Of a stretch of 64,000 nt of DNA, positions 44,514-54,522 are shown one piece after another (positions within the stretch are counted from its first letter, which is position 1; each line of letters starts with the position of its first letter). The DNA comes from Shinella lacus. Lineage in GTDB: Bacteria; Pseudomonadota; Alphaproteobacteria; Rhizobiales; Rhizobiaceae. The DNA lies in NCBI RefSeq assembly GCF_010994755.1, contig NZ_WHSB02000011.1, positions 62,001 to 126,000 on the forward strand, read 5' to 3'. Below the pieces are notes generated by a model that searched no databases, was not told the DNA's origin, and saw only the letters and a list, made by a program, of their open reading frames with translations. A program made the translations under genes and the position numbers.

Positions 44514-45749
44514 ATGGCGCATATCGGTATCGTCGGCAGCGGCCTCATGGGCTGCGCCACAGCGCTCAATCTGCTGGAGCAGGGCCACAGCGTCACCATC
44601 CTGGAGCGGGACGCCGGCGGCCTGCCGGCTTCCGTCGGCAATGCCGGCATCCTGGCCGTACCGGAGATCGATCCGCTCGCCCGGCCCGGCATGCTGCTGT
44701 CCGTGCCGAAATGGCTGCTCGATCCGCAGGGGCCACTCACCGTGCGCTGGCAGGACCTGCCGGCACTCGCCCCCTGGCTCATCCGCTTCCTGCTCTCGGC
44801 AAGCGCGGACAAGGTCGCCGCCAGCCGCGCCGCCATGCTCTCCCTCATGAAGACCGCGGAAGCGGACCATGTGCGCCTCGGCACCATGGCCGGCATCAGC
44901 GGCCATCTGCGCGACACCGGCGCTCTCACCGTCTTCGACAGCACTGCTGCCCGCGACAAGACCTTTGCCCATGAGGCGGAAAATGCCCGGCTGATCGGCT
45001 GCAACGTCGAGAAGCTGACGACTGAAGAAGCCCGCCGCCGCGTGCCCGCCTTGCAGGGCGCCTTCGCCGGCGCAATCTTCAGCGATGGCTACAAGACCTT
45101 CGACTATCCGCTGACCTTCCTGCGCCGCCTCCAGGCGGTGCTGCGCGAGCGGGCGACGCTGCTCGATGCCACGGTGTCCTCGGTTGCGCGCGCGGAAAAT
45201 GGCGTCATCGTGCGCACGGAAGGCGGACGGGAGTTCACCTTCGATCGCCTCGCCATCACCGCCGGCGTCTGGTCGCGCCGCTTCGTCGCCGATCTCGGCC
45301 TGACGGTGCTGCTCGAAACCGAGCGCGGCTACAACACCACCTTCATGAACCCTTCGACCACGCTGGAAATGCCGGTCTTCTTCTCCGAGCACGGCTTCGT
45401 CGCCACCCCCTTCGAGAATGCGCTGCGCATCGGCGGCGCGGTGGAACTCGCCTCGCCGGAGGCCCCCGCCAACTACAAGCGCACCGCCGCCATGCGCAAG
45501 AAAATGCGCCGCTACGTGCCGGATCTCCAGGAAGAGGGCGGCACGGAATGGATGGGCCGCCGTCCCTCGACGCCGGACACGCTGCCCGTGATCAGCCTGC
45601 ATCCCGGCGACCCGCGCATCGCCTTTGCCTTCGGCCACGGCCATCTCGGCCTGACGCTTTCGGCAACGACCGGCCGCCATGTCGCGCGCCTGCTCGCCGG
45701 CGAAGGCGACGCGGCGCTCACCCCCTTCTCCATCGCCCGTTTCCAGTAG
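44514..45749 (+). CDS. FAD-dependent amine/D-amino-acid dehydrogenase (DAO family)
   Basis: The 411-residue flavoprotein belongs to the DadA-like branch of the DAO superfamily. The N-terminal dinucleotide-binding loop is IGIVGSGLMGCATALNLLEQ with ILERD following. A second FAD contact is FGHGHLGLTLSATTGRHVA near the C-terminus. The catalytic core includes GYNTTFMNPST and GTEWMGRRPSTPDTLPVI, close to the pattern of D-amino acid dehydrogenases (MGRRPSTPDSLP). Substrate may be a D-amino acid or secondary amine, with electrons passed to the respiratory chain. A nucleoside hydrolase gene follows 40 bp later and is probably co-transcribed. Confidence 0.9.
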   Translation: MAHIGIVGSGLMGCATALNLLEQGHSVTILERDAGGLPASVGNAGILAVPEIDPLARPGMLLSVPKWLLDPQGPLTVRWQDLPALAPWLIRFLLSASADKVAASRAAMLSLMKTAEADHVRLGTMAGISGHLRDTGALTVFDSTAARDKTFAHEAENARLIGCNVEKLTTEEARRRVPALQGAFAGAIFSDGYKTFDYPLTFLRRLQAVLRERATLLDATVSSVARAENGVIVRTEGGREFTFDRLAITAGVWSRRFVADLGLTVLLETERGYNTTFMNPSTTLEMPVFFSEHGFVATPFENALRIGGAVELASPEAPANYKRTAAMRKKMRRYVPDLQEEGGTEWMGRRPSTPDTLPVISLHPGDPRIAFAFGHGHLGLTLSATTGRHVARLLAGEGDAALTPFSIARFQ

Positions 45750-45789
45750 GCGCGCGATCTCCATAACAACAACAAACAAGAGACCGACC

Positions 45790-46740
45790 ATGCATAAGGT
45801 TATTTTCGATACGGATCCCGGCGTCGATGACGCGATGGCGTTGCTGTTCCTGCACAATCACCCCGAGATCGACCTGATCGGCATCACCACCGTCTTCGGC
45901 AATGCCGCAATTGAGACGACGACACGCAATGCGCTGTTCCTGAAGCGCGAATGGGGCATCGAGGCACCGGTGGCCAAGGGTGACGGCAAGACCTACAACC
46001 CGATGCGCAACCCGATCGACTGGCCGGTGATGATCCACGGCCATGACGGGCTCGGCAATATCGACGTGCCGGAAACGATCGACCTGCCGCTCGACCCGCG
46101 TTCGGCGTCCCGCTTCATCATCGAGACCGTCCGGGCAAATCCCGGCGAGGTGACGCTGATCGCCGTCGGCCGCATGTCGAACCTCGCCTATGCGCTGAAG
46201 GAAGACCCGGCGATTGCAGGCCTCGTCAAACAGGTCATCATCATGGGCGGCGCCTTCGATGTGCCCGGCAACATCACACCCGCCGCCGAGGCGAACATCC
46301 ACGGCGACCCGGAAGCCGCCGATGCGGTGATGATGGCGCCGTGGAAAGTGGTCGTCGTCGGCCTCGACGTGACGATGAAGACCGTGATGACGCGCAAGCG
46401 CCTCGCCGAACTGACCGCGCAGAACGGCAAGCACCTGAAACTGCTTTCCGACATCTCGCAGTTCTACATCGACTTCTATGGCCAGCATGTGAAGGACGAG
46501 GGCATGGTGGTGCATGACAGCTGCGCCTGCATCTACCTCATCGCACCCGACCTCTTCACCACCCGCTCGGGCGCGATCCGCGTCGTCGCCGGCGGCATCG
46601 CCGATGGCCAGACGATCCAGAAGCCCGACGCCCGCAGCTTCCCGCCCGGCAACTGGGACGACCTGCCCAGCCAGCACGCCTGCATCGGCATCGATGCGGA
46701 AAAGGTGATGGCGCTGCTCGACGAGACGCTCGTTCGCTGA
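45790..46740 (+). CDS. Inosine-uridine-preferring nucleoside hydrolase family protein
   Basis: The 316-residue protein has the nucleoside hydrolase calcium motif at the N-terminus (VIFDTDPGVDDAMALLFLH) and the second family segments FGNAAIETTTRNAL, IIMGGAFDVPGNITPAAEAN and HDSCACIYLIAP. It should split the N-glycosidic bond of ribonucleosides. One deviation is the strand usually read as GPLTNLA, here GRMSNLA, so substrate or efficiency may differ. The hairpin after the gene is described separately. Confidence 0.9.
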   Translation: MHKVIFDTDPGVDDAMALLFLHNHPEIDLIGITTVFGNAAIETTTRNALFLKREWGIEAPVAKGDGKTYNPMRNPIDWPVMIHGHDGLGNIDVPETIDLPLDPRSASRFIIETVRANPGEVTLIAVGRMSNLAYALKEDPAIAGLVKQVIIMGGAFDVPGNITPAAEANIHGDPEAADAVMMAPWKVVVVGLDVTMKTVMTRKRLAELTAQNGKHLKLLSDISQFYIDFYGQHVKDEGMVVHDSCACIYLIAPDLFTTRSGAIRVVAGGIADGQTIQKPDARSFPPGNWDDLPSQHACIGIDAEKVMALLDETLVR

Positions 46741-46746
46741 AAAACC

Positions 46747-46773
46747 GCCGGCCGGTACCCGTCACCGGCCGGC
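46747..46773 (-). terminator. Hairpin terminator in the convergent gap
   Basis: A 10-bp perfect stem GCCGGCCGGT / ACCGGCCGGC with a 7-nt loop overlaps the last codons of the minus-strand gene and is followed on that strand by GGTTTT. It starts 7 bp past the nucleoside hydrolase stop and may act in both directions. Confidence 0.65.
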
Positions 46774-47736
46774 GTATTCATCCCACCATTTGAGGACGCG
46801 CAAGGCCCGAAGCGTGACCCAGCGCGAGGGTTCTCCCACCGCCTCCATCTCGAACCAGACCGGCCCCTTGAGCTGCCAGTCGAGCGGCCAGGTGCCATCC
46901 TGCGATTGGCGGGCGCGCAGATGGTCGATGGCCTCGCCGAGGCGGGGATCGGGCGCCGCGCCGGTCGCGAGAGACGCTGCGCGAAAATATTCGAGGCCGC
47001 GCAAAAAGTCGTAGCGCCAGCGGTTCGGGTGCAGGAATTTCAGGTAGCGTTCGTCGGCCGGCGCGCCGGTGCTCAGGCGGCGAAACAGGCCGCGTTCCAG
47101 CAGATAGTCCTCACCCGCCGCCCGTGCCGCCCGCGTTTCAGCCGTGGCGCCCACCGCCTGCTCATAGGCGAGAAGGCCTTCCAGCACATTGATCGTCGAA
47201 TGGAAGGACGAGCGGTGCGAGCCGTTGCAGCGCTCGCAGTTCCAGCCGCCGTCCGCCTGCCGTTCGCTAAGCAGGCGCGTGACGATCGGCGAGACATCGA
47301 CGCCGAAATAGGCCCCGGCGATCACCGTGCGCCCGTTGATGCACTCCTCCACCTCACCGTCCCAGTAAGGCTGGCCGTCATGATCCCAGCGGGAATTCCG
47401 GCCGATGAGGTCGACCGTACGCCGCGCGCGGTCCGATGTGGGATCAAGGCCAAAATCGTGAAGCTGCTGGAGCGAAAAGCAGGTGGCGGTCCAGGCCTGG
47501 CCGAGTTCGCGCCATTTCTCTTCCGAATAATCAGCCGGCATGAAGGCGCCGCCGGCCCATTGCCCGTCCGCATCCTGATGGGAGAGAAGTTCTGCGCCCC
47601 AGCCCTCGGTTTCCACCTTGGCGCGCTCGGCCTGCCATGCCGCTTCCGGCGCATCCAGGAGATCGCGTAGCACCTGCCAGCGGATCGCGGGATCCGAAGC
47701 GAGAAGCCAGTCGATGACCGAACCGGAGGGAGCCAT
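46762..47736 (-). CDS. Soluble prenyltransferase/squalene-cyclase-fold protein, unknown function
   Basis: The 324-residue protein consists of alpha/alpha-barrel repeats of the terpenoid cyclase/prenyltransferase type: QDADGQWAGG, RQADGGWNCERCNGS and RQSQDGTWPLDW are QW-like motifs. A CxxC (CERC) in the middle repeat is unusual. There is no DxDD or DxDTAE cyclase catalytic motif, so it is probably not a squalene-hopene cyclase. The function is unknown. I take ATG 47736; an upstream ATG at 47766 is possible and no clear ribosome site distinguishes them. The gene lies downstream of ung in the same direction (33-bp gap). Confidence 0.75.
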   Translation of the reverse strand: MAPSGSVIDWLLASDPAIRWQVLRDLLDAPEAAWQAERAKVETEGWGAELLSHQDADGQWAGGAFMPADYSEEKWRELGQAWTATCFSLQQLHDFGLDPTSDRARRTVDLIGRNSRWDHDGQPYWDGEVEECINGRTVIAGAYFGVDVSPIVTRLLSERQADGGWNCERCNGSHRSSFHSTINVLEGLLAYEQAVGATAETRAARAAGEDYLLERGLFRRLSTGAPADERYLKFLHPNRWRYDFLRGLEYFRAASLATGAAPDPRLGEAIDHLRARQSQDGTWPLDWQLKGPVWFEMEAVGEPSRWVTLRALRVLKWWDEYAGR

Positions 47737-47769
47737 GGGGCGAAGTCTAGCAGCCCCGCATGGCAATTT

Positions 47770-48459
47770 CTATTCCGGCGTCGCTGGAAGCTGCCAGTCG
47801 ATCGGCTCTCGGCCGTGTTCTTCCAGAAACGCATTCGCCTGCGAAAACGGCTTGGAACCCAGGAACCCGTTATGCGCCGAGAGCGGCGACGGATGGGCGG
47901 AGCGCAGCACGAGATGGCGGCTGCGATCGACGAAGGCCGCCTTCTTCTGGGCATAGGAGCCCCAGAGAATGAAGACGACGGGCTTTTCCTGCTCGTTGAC
48001 GGCACGGATGACGGCATCGGTAAACCGCTCCCAGCCGCGCCCCTGATGCGAGGCCGCACGGCCCATCTCCACCGTCAGGACGCTGTTGAGCAGCAATACG
48101 CCCTGCTTGGCCCAATGTTCCAGAAAACCATGGCGCACCGGCGCGATGCCAAGGTCCGTCTGCATTTCCTTGTAGATATTGACCAGCGACGGCGGGATGC
48201 GCACGCCCGGCTGCACGGAAAAGCACAGGCCATGCGCCTGCCCCTCGCCGTGATAGGGGTCCTGCCCGAGAATGACGACGCGCACCTCGTCGAGCGGCGT
48301 CAGGTCGAGTGCGCGAAAATACTCGACACCCCTCGGGAAGATGCGCCGCCCCTCCTGCTTCTGCTCCAGCAGGAATTTCTTGAGGTCGGCCATGTAGGGG
48401 CTGGAGAATTCCGCCGAAAGCGGCGTCTTCCAGCTCTCGCCGATCTTCACATCCGTCAT
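47770..48459 (-). CDS. ung: Uracil-DNA glycosylase, family 1
   Basis: The 229-residue DNA repair enzyme removes uracil from DNA. The water-activating loop is [20 protein letters not shown] with D67 and H70. The uracil-specificity segment is [12 protein letters not shown] and the DNA-intercalation loop is [14 protein letters not shown] with H189. Length and order match E. coli Ung. It heads a possible two-gene unit with the cyclase-fold gene. Confidence 0.96.
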   Translation of the reverse strand: MTDVKIGESWKTPLSAEFSSPYMADLKKFLLEQKQEGRRIFPRGVEYFRALDLTPLDEVRVVILGQDPYHGEGQAHGLCFSVQPGVRIPPSLVNIYKEMQTDLGIAPVRHGFLEHWAKQGVLLLNSVLTVEMGRAASHQGRGWERFTDAVIRAVNEQEKPVVFILWGSYAQKKAAFVDRSRHLVLRSAHPSPLSAHNGFLGSKPFSQANAFLEEHGREPIDWQLPATPE

Positions 48460-48520
48460 CGTCCGCTCCCGTCCAGCACTTGCGAAAGGAAGCGGAGTTT
48501 AACGCCGGATGGCCGGGAGC

Positions 48521-48538
48521 ACCGGCCAAAGGGCCGGT
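48521..48538 (-). terminator. Possible terminator after the DUF993 gene
   Basis: A 7-bp stem ACCGGCC / GGCCGGT with loop AAAG lies 15 bp past the DUF993 stop. It lacks a U-tract. Confidence 0.35.
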
Positions 48539-48553
48539 CATCCACAGCTAATC

Positions 48554-49720
48554 TCAGGCGACGCCCAGCACCGTCATCAGGCTTTTCATGCGCGCGGCCG
48601 CCAGTTCCGGCTTGTCGAGCACATTCGCCTGGTCGGCAAGGCGGAAGACGTCTGCATAATGCGTGACACCGCGAGCGGACTGCATGCCGGCCGGCATGGT
48701 GAAATGGTCCTGGTGACCGTTCAGCCAGGCAAGGAACACGACGCCCGCCTTGTAATATTGCGTCGGCGCCTCGAAAATCTTGCGTGACAGCGGCACCGTC
48801 GGCTCGATGACGGCGCGGAACGTCTCGACATCGCCGGCGGCAAGCGAAGCGAGCGCCTTGGAGGCCTGCGGCGCCACCGCATCGAAAATGCCGAGCAGCG
48901 CATGGCTGTATTTGCGGCCATCGCCCTCGATCAGTTCGGCATAATTGAAATCATCACCGGTAAAGCACAACACGCCCTCCGGCAGACGATCGCGCATCGC
49001 GACTTCCTTGGCGTTTTCGAGCAGCGAAATCTTGATGCCCTCGACCTTGTCGCGGTTCTCCTCGATGATCGAGAGCACGGCATCCAGCGCCGGCTCGAAG
49101 CTGTCCGAGCCCCAATAGCCCTTCAACTGCGGATCGAACATGTCGCCGAGCCAGTGCAGCACGACCTTGTCCTTCGCCTGGCCGAGGATGTGGCCGTAGA
49201 CCTTGCGGTAATCGTCCGGCGATTTGGCAAGGCGGGCAAGCGCGCGGCTCGCCATCATGATCGCCCGGCCGCCATGTTTTTCGACGAAGCCGACCTGCTC
49301 CTCATAGGCCCGGATAACATCGTCCAGCGAGCGGGCATCGGCCGGGTTGAGATGGTCCGTGCCGGCACCGCAGGCGAGATCGGCGCCCGGCACCGTGCGC
49401 GCCTCGGCGAGCGAACGGCTGATCAGTTCCTGCGCGCCCGCCCAGTCGAGCCCCATGCCGCGCTGCGCCGTATCCATCGCCTCGGCGATGCGGAAGCCGA
49501 GCGACCAGAGATGATGCCGGAAGGCCAGGGTCGCGTCCCAGTCCACCGCCGGCGCCTCCCACGGCCGTGTGTCGCGGCGCGGATCGGAGACCACATGCGC
49601 CGCCGCATAGGCGATGCGGTTGAAGCGTGGCACCGCGGACGGCCGGACAAGCGGCGTGCCGACGAGATCGTAACGGGCAAGGCCACCATCCGGCTGCGGC
49701 AGGGTAAGGCTGATTGACAT
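48554..49720 (-). CDS. DUF993 family protein (dihydrodipicolinate synthase-like TIM barrel)
   Basis: The 388-residue protein belongs to DUF993, a family placed near DapA-type aldolases/lyases but uncharacterised. Visible landmarks are PRFNRIAYAAAHVVSDPRRD, ADLACGAGTDHLNPADARSL, ASRALARLAKSPDDYRKVYG, VVLHWLGDMFDPQLKGYWGS, VEGIKISLLENAKEVAMRDR and LCFTGDDFNYAELIEGDG. The lysine in EGIKISL is a good candidate for a Schiff-base residue by position, but this is inference. It is divergent from a LacI gene, with a matching operator in its promoter, so it belongs to the same regulon as the CoA-transferase operon. It probably cleaves or condenses a keto acid. Confidence 0.82.
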   Translation of the reverse strand: MSISLTLPQPDGGLARYDLVGTPLVRPSAVPRFNRIAYAAAHVVSDPRRDTRPWEAPAVDWDATLAFRHHLWSLGFRIAEAMDTAQRGMGLDWAGAQELISRSLAEARTVPGADLACGAGTDHLNPADARSLDDVIRAYEEQVGFVEKHGGRAIMMASRALARLAKSPDDYRKVYGHILGQAKDKVVLHWLGDMFDPQLKGYWGSDSFEPALDAVLSIIEENRDKVEGIKISLLENAKEVAMRDRLPEGVLCFTGDDFNYAELIEGDGRKYSHALLGIFDAVAPQASKALASLAAGDVETFRAVIEPTVPLSRKIFEAPTQYYKAGVVFLAWLNGHQDHFTMPAGMQSARGVTHYADVFRLADQANVLDKPELAAARMKSLMTVLGVA

Positions 49721-49745
49721 GAAATCCTCCCAGGGGTTTTCCAGG

Positions 49746-49774
49746 GCAATAATTTAGATCGTTCCAAGTTTCAA
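49746..49774 (-). promoter_or_regulatory. DUF993 promoter with LacI operator between -35 and -10
   Basis: On the minus strand TTGAAA (49769-49774), a 17-bp spacer and TATTGC (49746-49751) form the promoter. The spacer contains TTGGAACGATCTAA (49754-49767), the same 14-mer as in the divergent LacI promoter apart from one base. Confidence 0.78.
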
Positions 49775-49857
49775 GGTGATTTTTGAAAACACGCCGCCCC
49801 GATCGACATGCGCGCAGCAACCGAAGTTATGCGGGAAGCCATCGCCCCACCCTCGGT

Positions 49858-49943
49858 CGTCATCCTCGGCCTTGAGCCTAGGATCCACAAGCCCGGGCGT
49901 TGCGCGTGCAGCATGGATGGTCGGGTCAAGCCCGACCATGACG
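49858..49943. repeat. RIME/REP-like nested palindrome, diverged copy 2
   Basis: Two 30-nt arms (49858-49887 and 49914-49943) keep the outer CGTCAT...ATGACG ends of the element at 16145-16222. The inner hairpins have diverged separately: CCTCGGCCTTGAGCCTAGG on the left and GGTCGGGTCAAGCCCGACC on the right. It sits between the two LacI-controlled promoters. The rest of this 366-bp gap holds only the promoters and operators. Confidence 0.65.
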
Positions 49944-50011
49944 GGTGGAGAGGGCACAGGCGTGGTCGAGAGGCCGCAAAGGCTTCTACCGCTATTCGTC
50001 ACAAAAACCTC

Positions 50012-50040
50012 TTGACAAATTTGGAACGATCCAATTATTT
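50012..50040 (+). promoter_or_regulatory. Promoter of the LacI/CoA-transferase operon with operator in the spacer
   Basis: TTGACA (50012-50017), a 17-bp spacer and TTATTT (50035-50040). The spacer contains TTGGAACGATCCAA (50021-50034), a 14-bp near-perfect palindrome. Binding would exclude RNA polymerase directly and would make the operon autoregulated. Confidence 0.82.
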
Positions 50041-50086
50041 GACATCAACAAGCAGGCGAAAGACGCCGCGCGTTGGGAGGATGATC

Positions 50087-52131
<2,045 letters not shown>

Positions 52132-52136
52132 GTCCT

Positions 52137-53750
52137 ATGAGCAAGCATATCACCCCGCGCCAGGCCGCAGATCTGATCCCGGACGGCGCCGTCGTTTCGG
52201 TCTCCTCCTCCTCCGGTCTTGGCTGCCCGGACCTGATGCTGAAGGCGATCGGCGAACGCTTCGACGAGACCGGCAGCCCGAAGAACCTGACGACGCTGCA
52301 CCCGATCGCCGCCGGCGACATGAGCGGCATCAAGGGCGTGGATTACATTGCGAAAAAGGGTCTTTTGAAGAAGATCATCGGCGGCTCCTACCCGTCCGGC
52401 CCCTCCTCCTCCGAACCGCCGCTGATCTGGCAGATGATCGGTAGCGACGAGGTCGCCGCCTATAACATCCCCTCCGGCATCCTCTTCGACATGCACCGCG
52501 AGGCCGCAGCAAAACGCCCCGGCGTCATCACCAAGGTCGGCCTCGAAACCTTCGTCGACCCGCGCCGCGAAGGCTGCGCGATGAACGCTTCGGCGGCACG
52601 CGAACCGGTGGTCGAGAAGATCACCTTCGCCGGTGAGGAATGGCTCTATTTCAAGGCGATCGCGCCGCAGGTGGCGATCATCCGCGCCACCACGGCCGAC
52701 GAACGCGGCAACCTGACCTATGAACACGAGGGCGCCTATCTCGGCGGGCTCGACCAGGCGCTCGCCGCCCGCAACAATGGCGGCATCGTGATCGCGCAGG
52801 TCAAGCGCATCGTCAAGGAAGGCTCGCTGAAACCGCATGACGTGCGCGTGCCGGGCGTGCTGGTCGATTATGTCGTGGTCGATCCGGACCAGAAGCAGAC
52901 GACGCAGACGCTGTACGACCCCGCGATTTCCGGCGAGATCTTTCGGCCGCTCGACACATTCCGCGTGCCGGAATTCAACATCCAGAAGGTCATCGCCCGC
53001 CGCGTGGCGCAGGAGCTGGAAGCCGGCAGCGCCGTCAATCTCGGCTTCGGCATTTCCGCTAACGTGCCGCGCATCCTACTCGAAGAAGGCCTGCATGGCG
53101 CAGTGACGTGGGTGATCGAACAGGGGGCCGTCGGCGGCGTGCCGCTGCTCGATTTCGCCTTCGGTTGCGCTTCGAATGCCGATGCCTTCATGCCCTCGCC
53201 CTACCAGTTCACCTATTTCCAGGGCGCGGGCTTCGATGCCTCGCTGCTCTCCTTCCTCGAAATCGGCAAGGACGGCTCGGTCAACGTCTCGAAACTGTCG
53301 TTCCGGCCGCATGTGACGGCGGGCGCGGGCGGTTTCGTCGACATCACGGCGCGGGCGAAGAAGATCGTCTTCTCCGGCATGTTCAATGCCGGCGCGAAAC
53401 TCTCCGTCGAAGGCGGCAAGCTGGTGATCGAGAAGGAAGGCAAGCTGAAGAAGCTGGTCAATGCCGTGGAGCATGTCACCTTCTCCGGCCCGCGCGGTGT
53501 CGCGCAGGGGCAGGACATCACCTATGTCACCGAGCGCTGCGTGCTGAAGCTGACGCCCGAGGGTGTCATGCTCACCGAGATCGCGCCGGGCGTCGATCTC
53601 CAGGCGCATATCCTCGACCAGTCGGAATTTGCACTGATCGTTTCGCCGGACCTGAAGGTGATGGACACAGCACTCTTCACCGATGCGCCGATCGGCCTGA
53701 CGCTGCCGCAGAAGGCACCGCGCAAGCTGGCAGGAGCGCACCATGGCTGA
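52137..53750 (+). CDS. Single-chain acyl-CoA:carboxylate CoA-transferase
   Basis: The 537-residue protein is a fused family I CoA-transferase (alpha and beta halves in one chain, as in acetate/propionate or 3-oxoacid CoA-transferases). The N-terminal glycine-rich loop is VVSVSSSSGLGCPDLML. The beta half begins near residue 280 with FNIQKVIARRVAQELEAGSA and NLGFGISANVPRI. The catalytic glutamate should be in VTWVIEQGAVGGVPLLDF. It activates a short-chain or hydroxy acid as the CoA thioester. The next gene starts 8 bp before its stop. Confidence 0.9.
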   Translation: MSKHITPRQAADLIPDGAVVSVSSSSGLGCPDLMLKAIGERFDETGSPKNLTTLHPIAAGDMSGIKGVDYIAKKGLLKKIIGGSYPSGPSSSEPPLIWQMIGSDEVAAYNIPSGILFDMHREAAAKRPGVITKVGLETFVDPRREGCAMNASAAREPVVEKITFAGEEWLYFKAIAPQVAIIRATTADERGNLTYEHEGAYLGGLDQALAARNNGGIVIAQVKRIVKEGSLKPHDVRVPGVLVDYVVVDPDQKQTTQTLYDPAISGEIFRPLDTFRVPEFNIQKVIARRVAQELEAGSAVNLGFGISANVPRILLEEGLHGAVTWVIEQGAVGGVPLLDFAFGCASNADAFMPSPYQFTYFQGAGFDASLLSFLEIGKDGSVNVSKLSFRPHVTAGAGGFVDITARAKKIVFSGMFNAGAKLSVEGGKLVIEKEGKLKKLVNAVEHVTFSGPRGVAQGQDITYVTERCVLKLTPEGVMLTEIAPGVDLQAHILDQSEFALIVSPDLKVMDTALFTDAPIGLTLPQKAPRKLAGAHHG

Positions 53751-54522
53751 ACCGCGCATCCGCATATCCATCGAAGGCGCCATCGCGACGATCACCGTCG
53801 CGCGGCCGGAGAAGCTCAACGCCTTCGACATCGACATGCTGAAGGAATTGTCCGCCGCCTGCGACGATGTCGAGGCGAATGCCGCGGTGCGCGTCGCGAT
53901 CCTCACCGGCGAAGGCAAGGCCTTTTCCGCCGGCGGCGACATCCGCGCCTGGGGCGGCATGGAGGCCAACGAATTCGGCCACGCCTGGGTGCGCTTCGGC
54001 CACCGCGTCTTCGAACGGCTGGCGACGCTGCGCATGCCGCTGATCGCCGCTGTCAACGGCCATGCGCTGGGCGGCGGGCTGGAACTGGCGGCTGCGGCCG
54101 ATATCCGCATCGCCGAAACGCAGGTGAAGATCGGCCTGCCGGAAGCGGGCCTCGGCATGGTGCCCGGCTGGTCCGGCACGCAGCGGCTGGTGAAGCGTTT
54201 TGGCGCGCAGGCGGTGCGGCGCATGCTGCTCGGCGGCGAAGTGCTGGCGGCGGCGGAAGCGGAAACACTCGGCATCCTCGATCAGGTCGTGGAGACCGGA
54301 ACAGCCGTCGAAGCGGCGAAGACCTATGCGGCGCGCATTGCGGCGCGCGGGCCGGCGGCGACGGAAGTGTCGAAGCTGATGATCGCGGTGGCGAACAATG
54401 AAGACAATGGTGCGGCGGTGGAGGCCCTCGGCTCGATCCTCGTCGCCAAGACCGGGGACCTGAAGGAAGGCGTCGCCGCCTTCACGGGAAAACGCCCCGC
54501 AGACTTCAAGGGAGAATGGTAA
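53743..54522 (+). CDS. Enoyl-CoA hydratase/isomerase family protein
   Basis: The 259-residue crotonase-fold enzyme has oxyanion-hole segments GKAFSAGGDIRAW (about 65-77) and GHALGGGLELAAAADIRIA (about 107-125). The glutamate following in GLPEAGLGMVPGWSGTQRL is the usual catalytic residue; a Glu is also present in GLELA. It could hydrate, isomerise or retro-aldol cleave a CoA thioester made by the preceding transferase. The start overlaps the transferase gene by 8 bp and its stop overlaps the next start (TAATG). Confidence 0.9.
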   Translation: MAEPRIRISIEGAIATITVARPEKLNAFDIDMLKELSAACDDVEANAAVRVAILTGEGKAFSAGGDIRAWGGMEANEFGHAWVRFGHRVFERLATLRMPLIAAVNGHALGGGLELAAAADIRIAETQVKIGLPEAGLGMVPGWSGTQRLVKRFGAQAVRRMLLGGEVLAAAEAETLGILDQVVETGTAVEAAKTYAARIAARGPAATEVSKLMIAVANNEDNGAAVEALGSILVAKTGDLKEGVAAFTGKRPADFKGEW

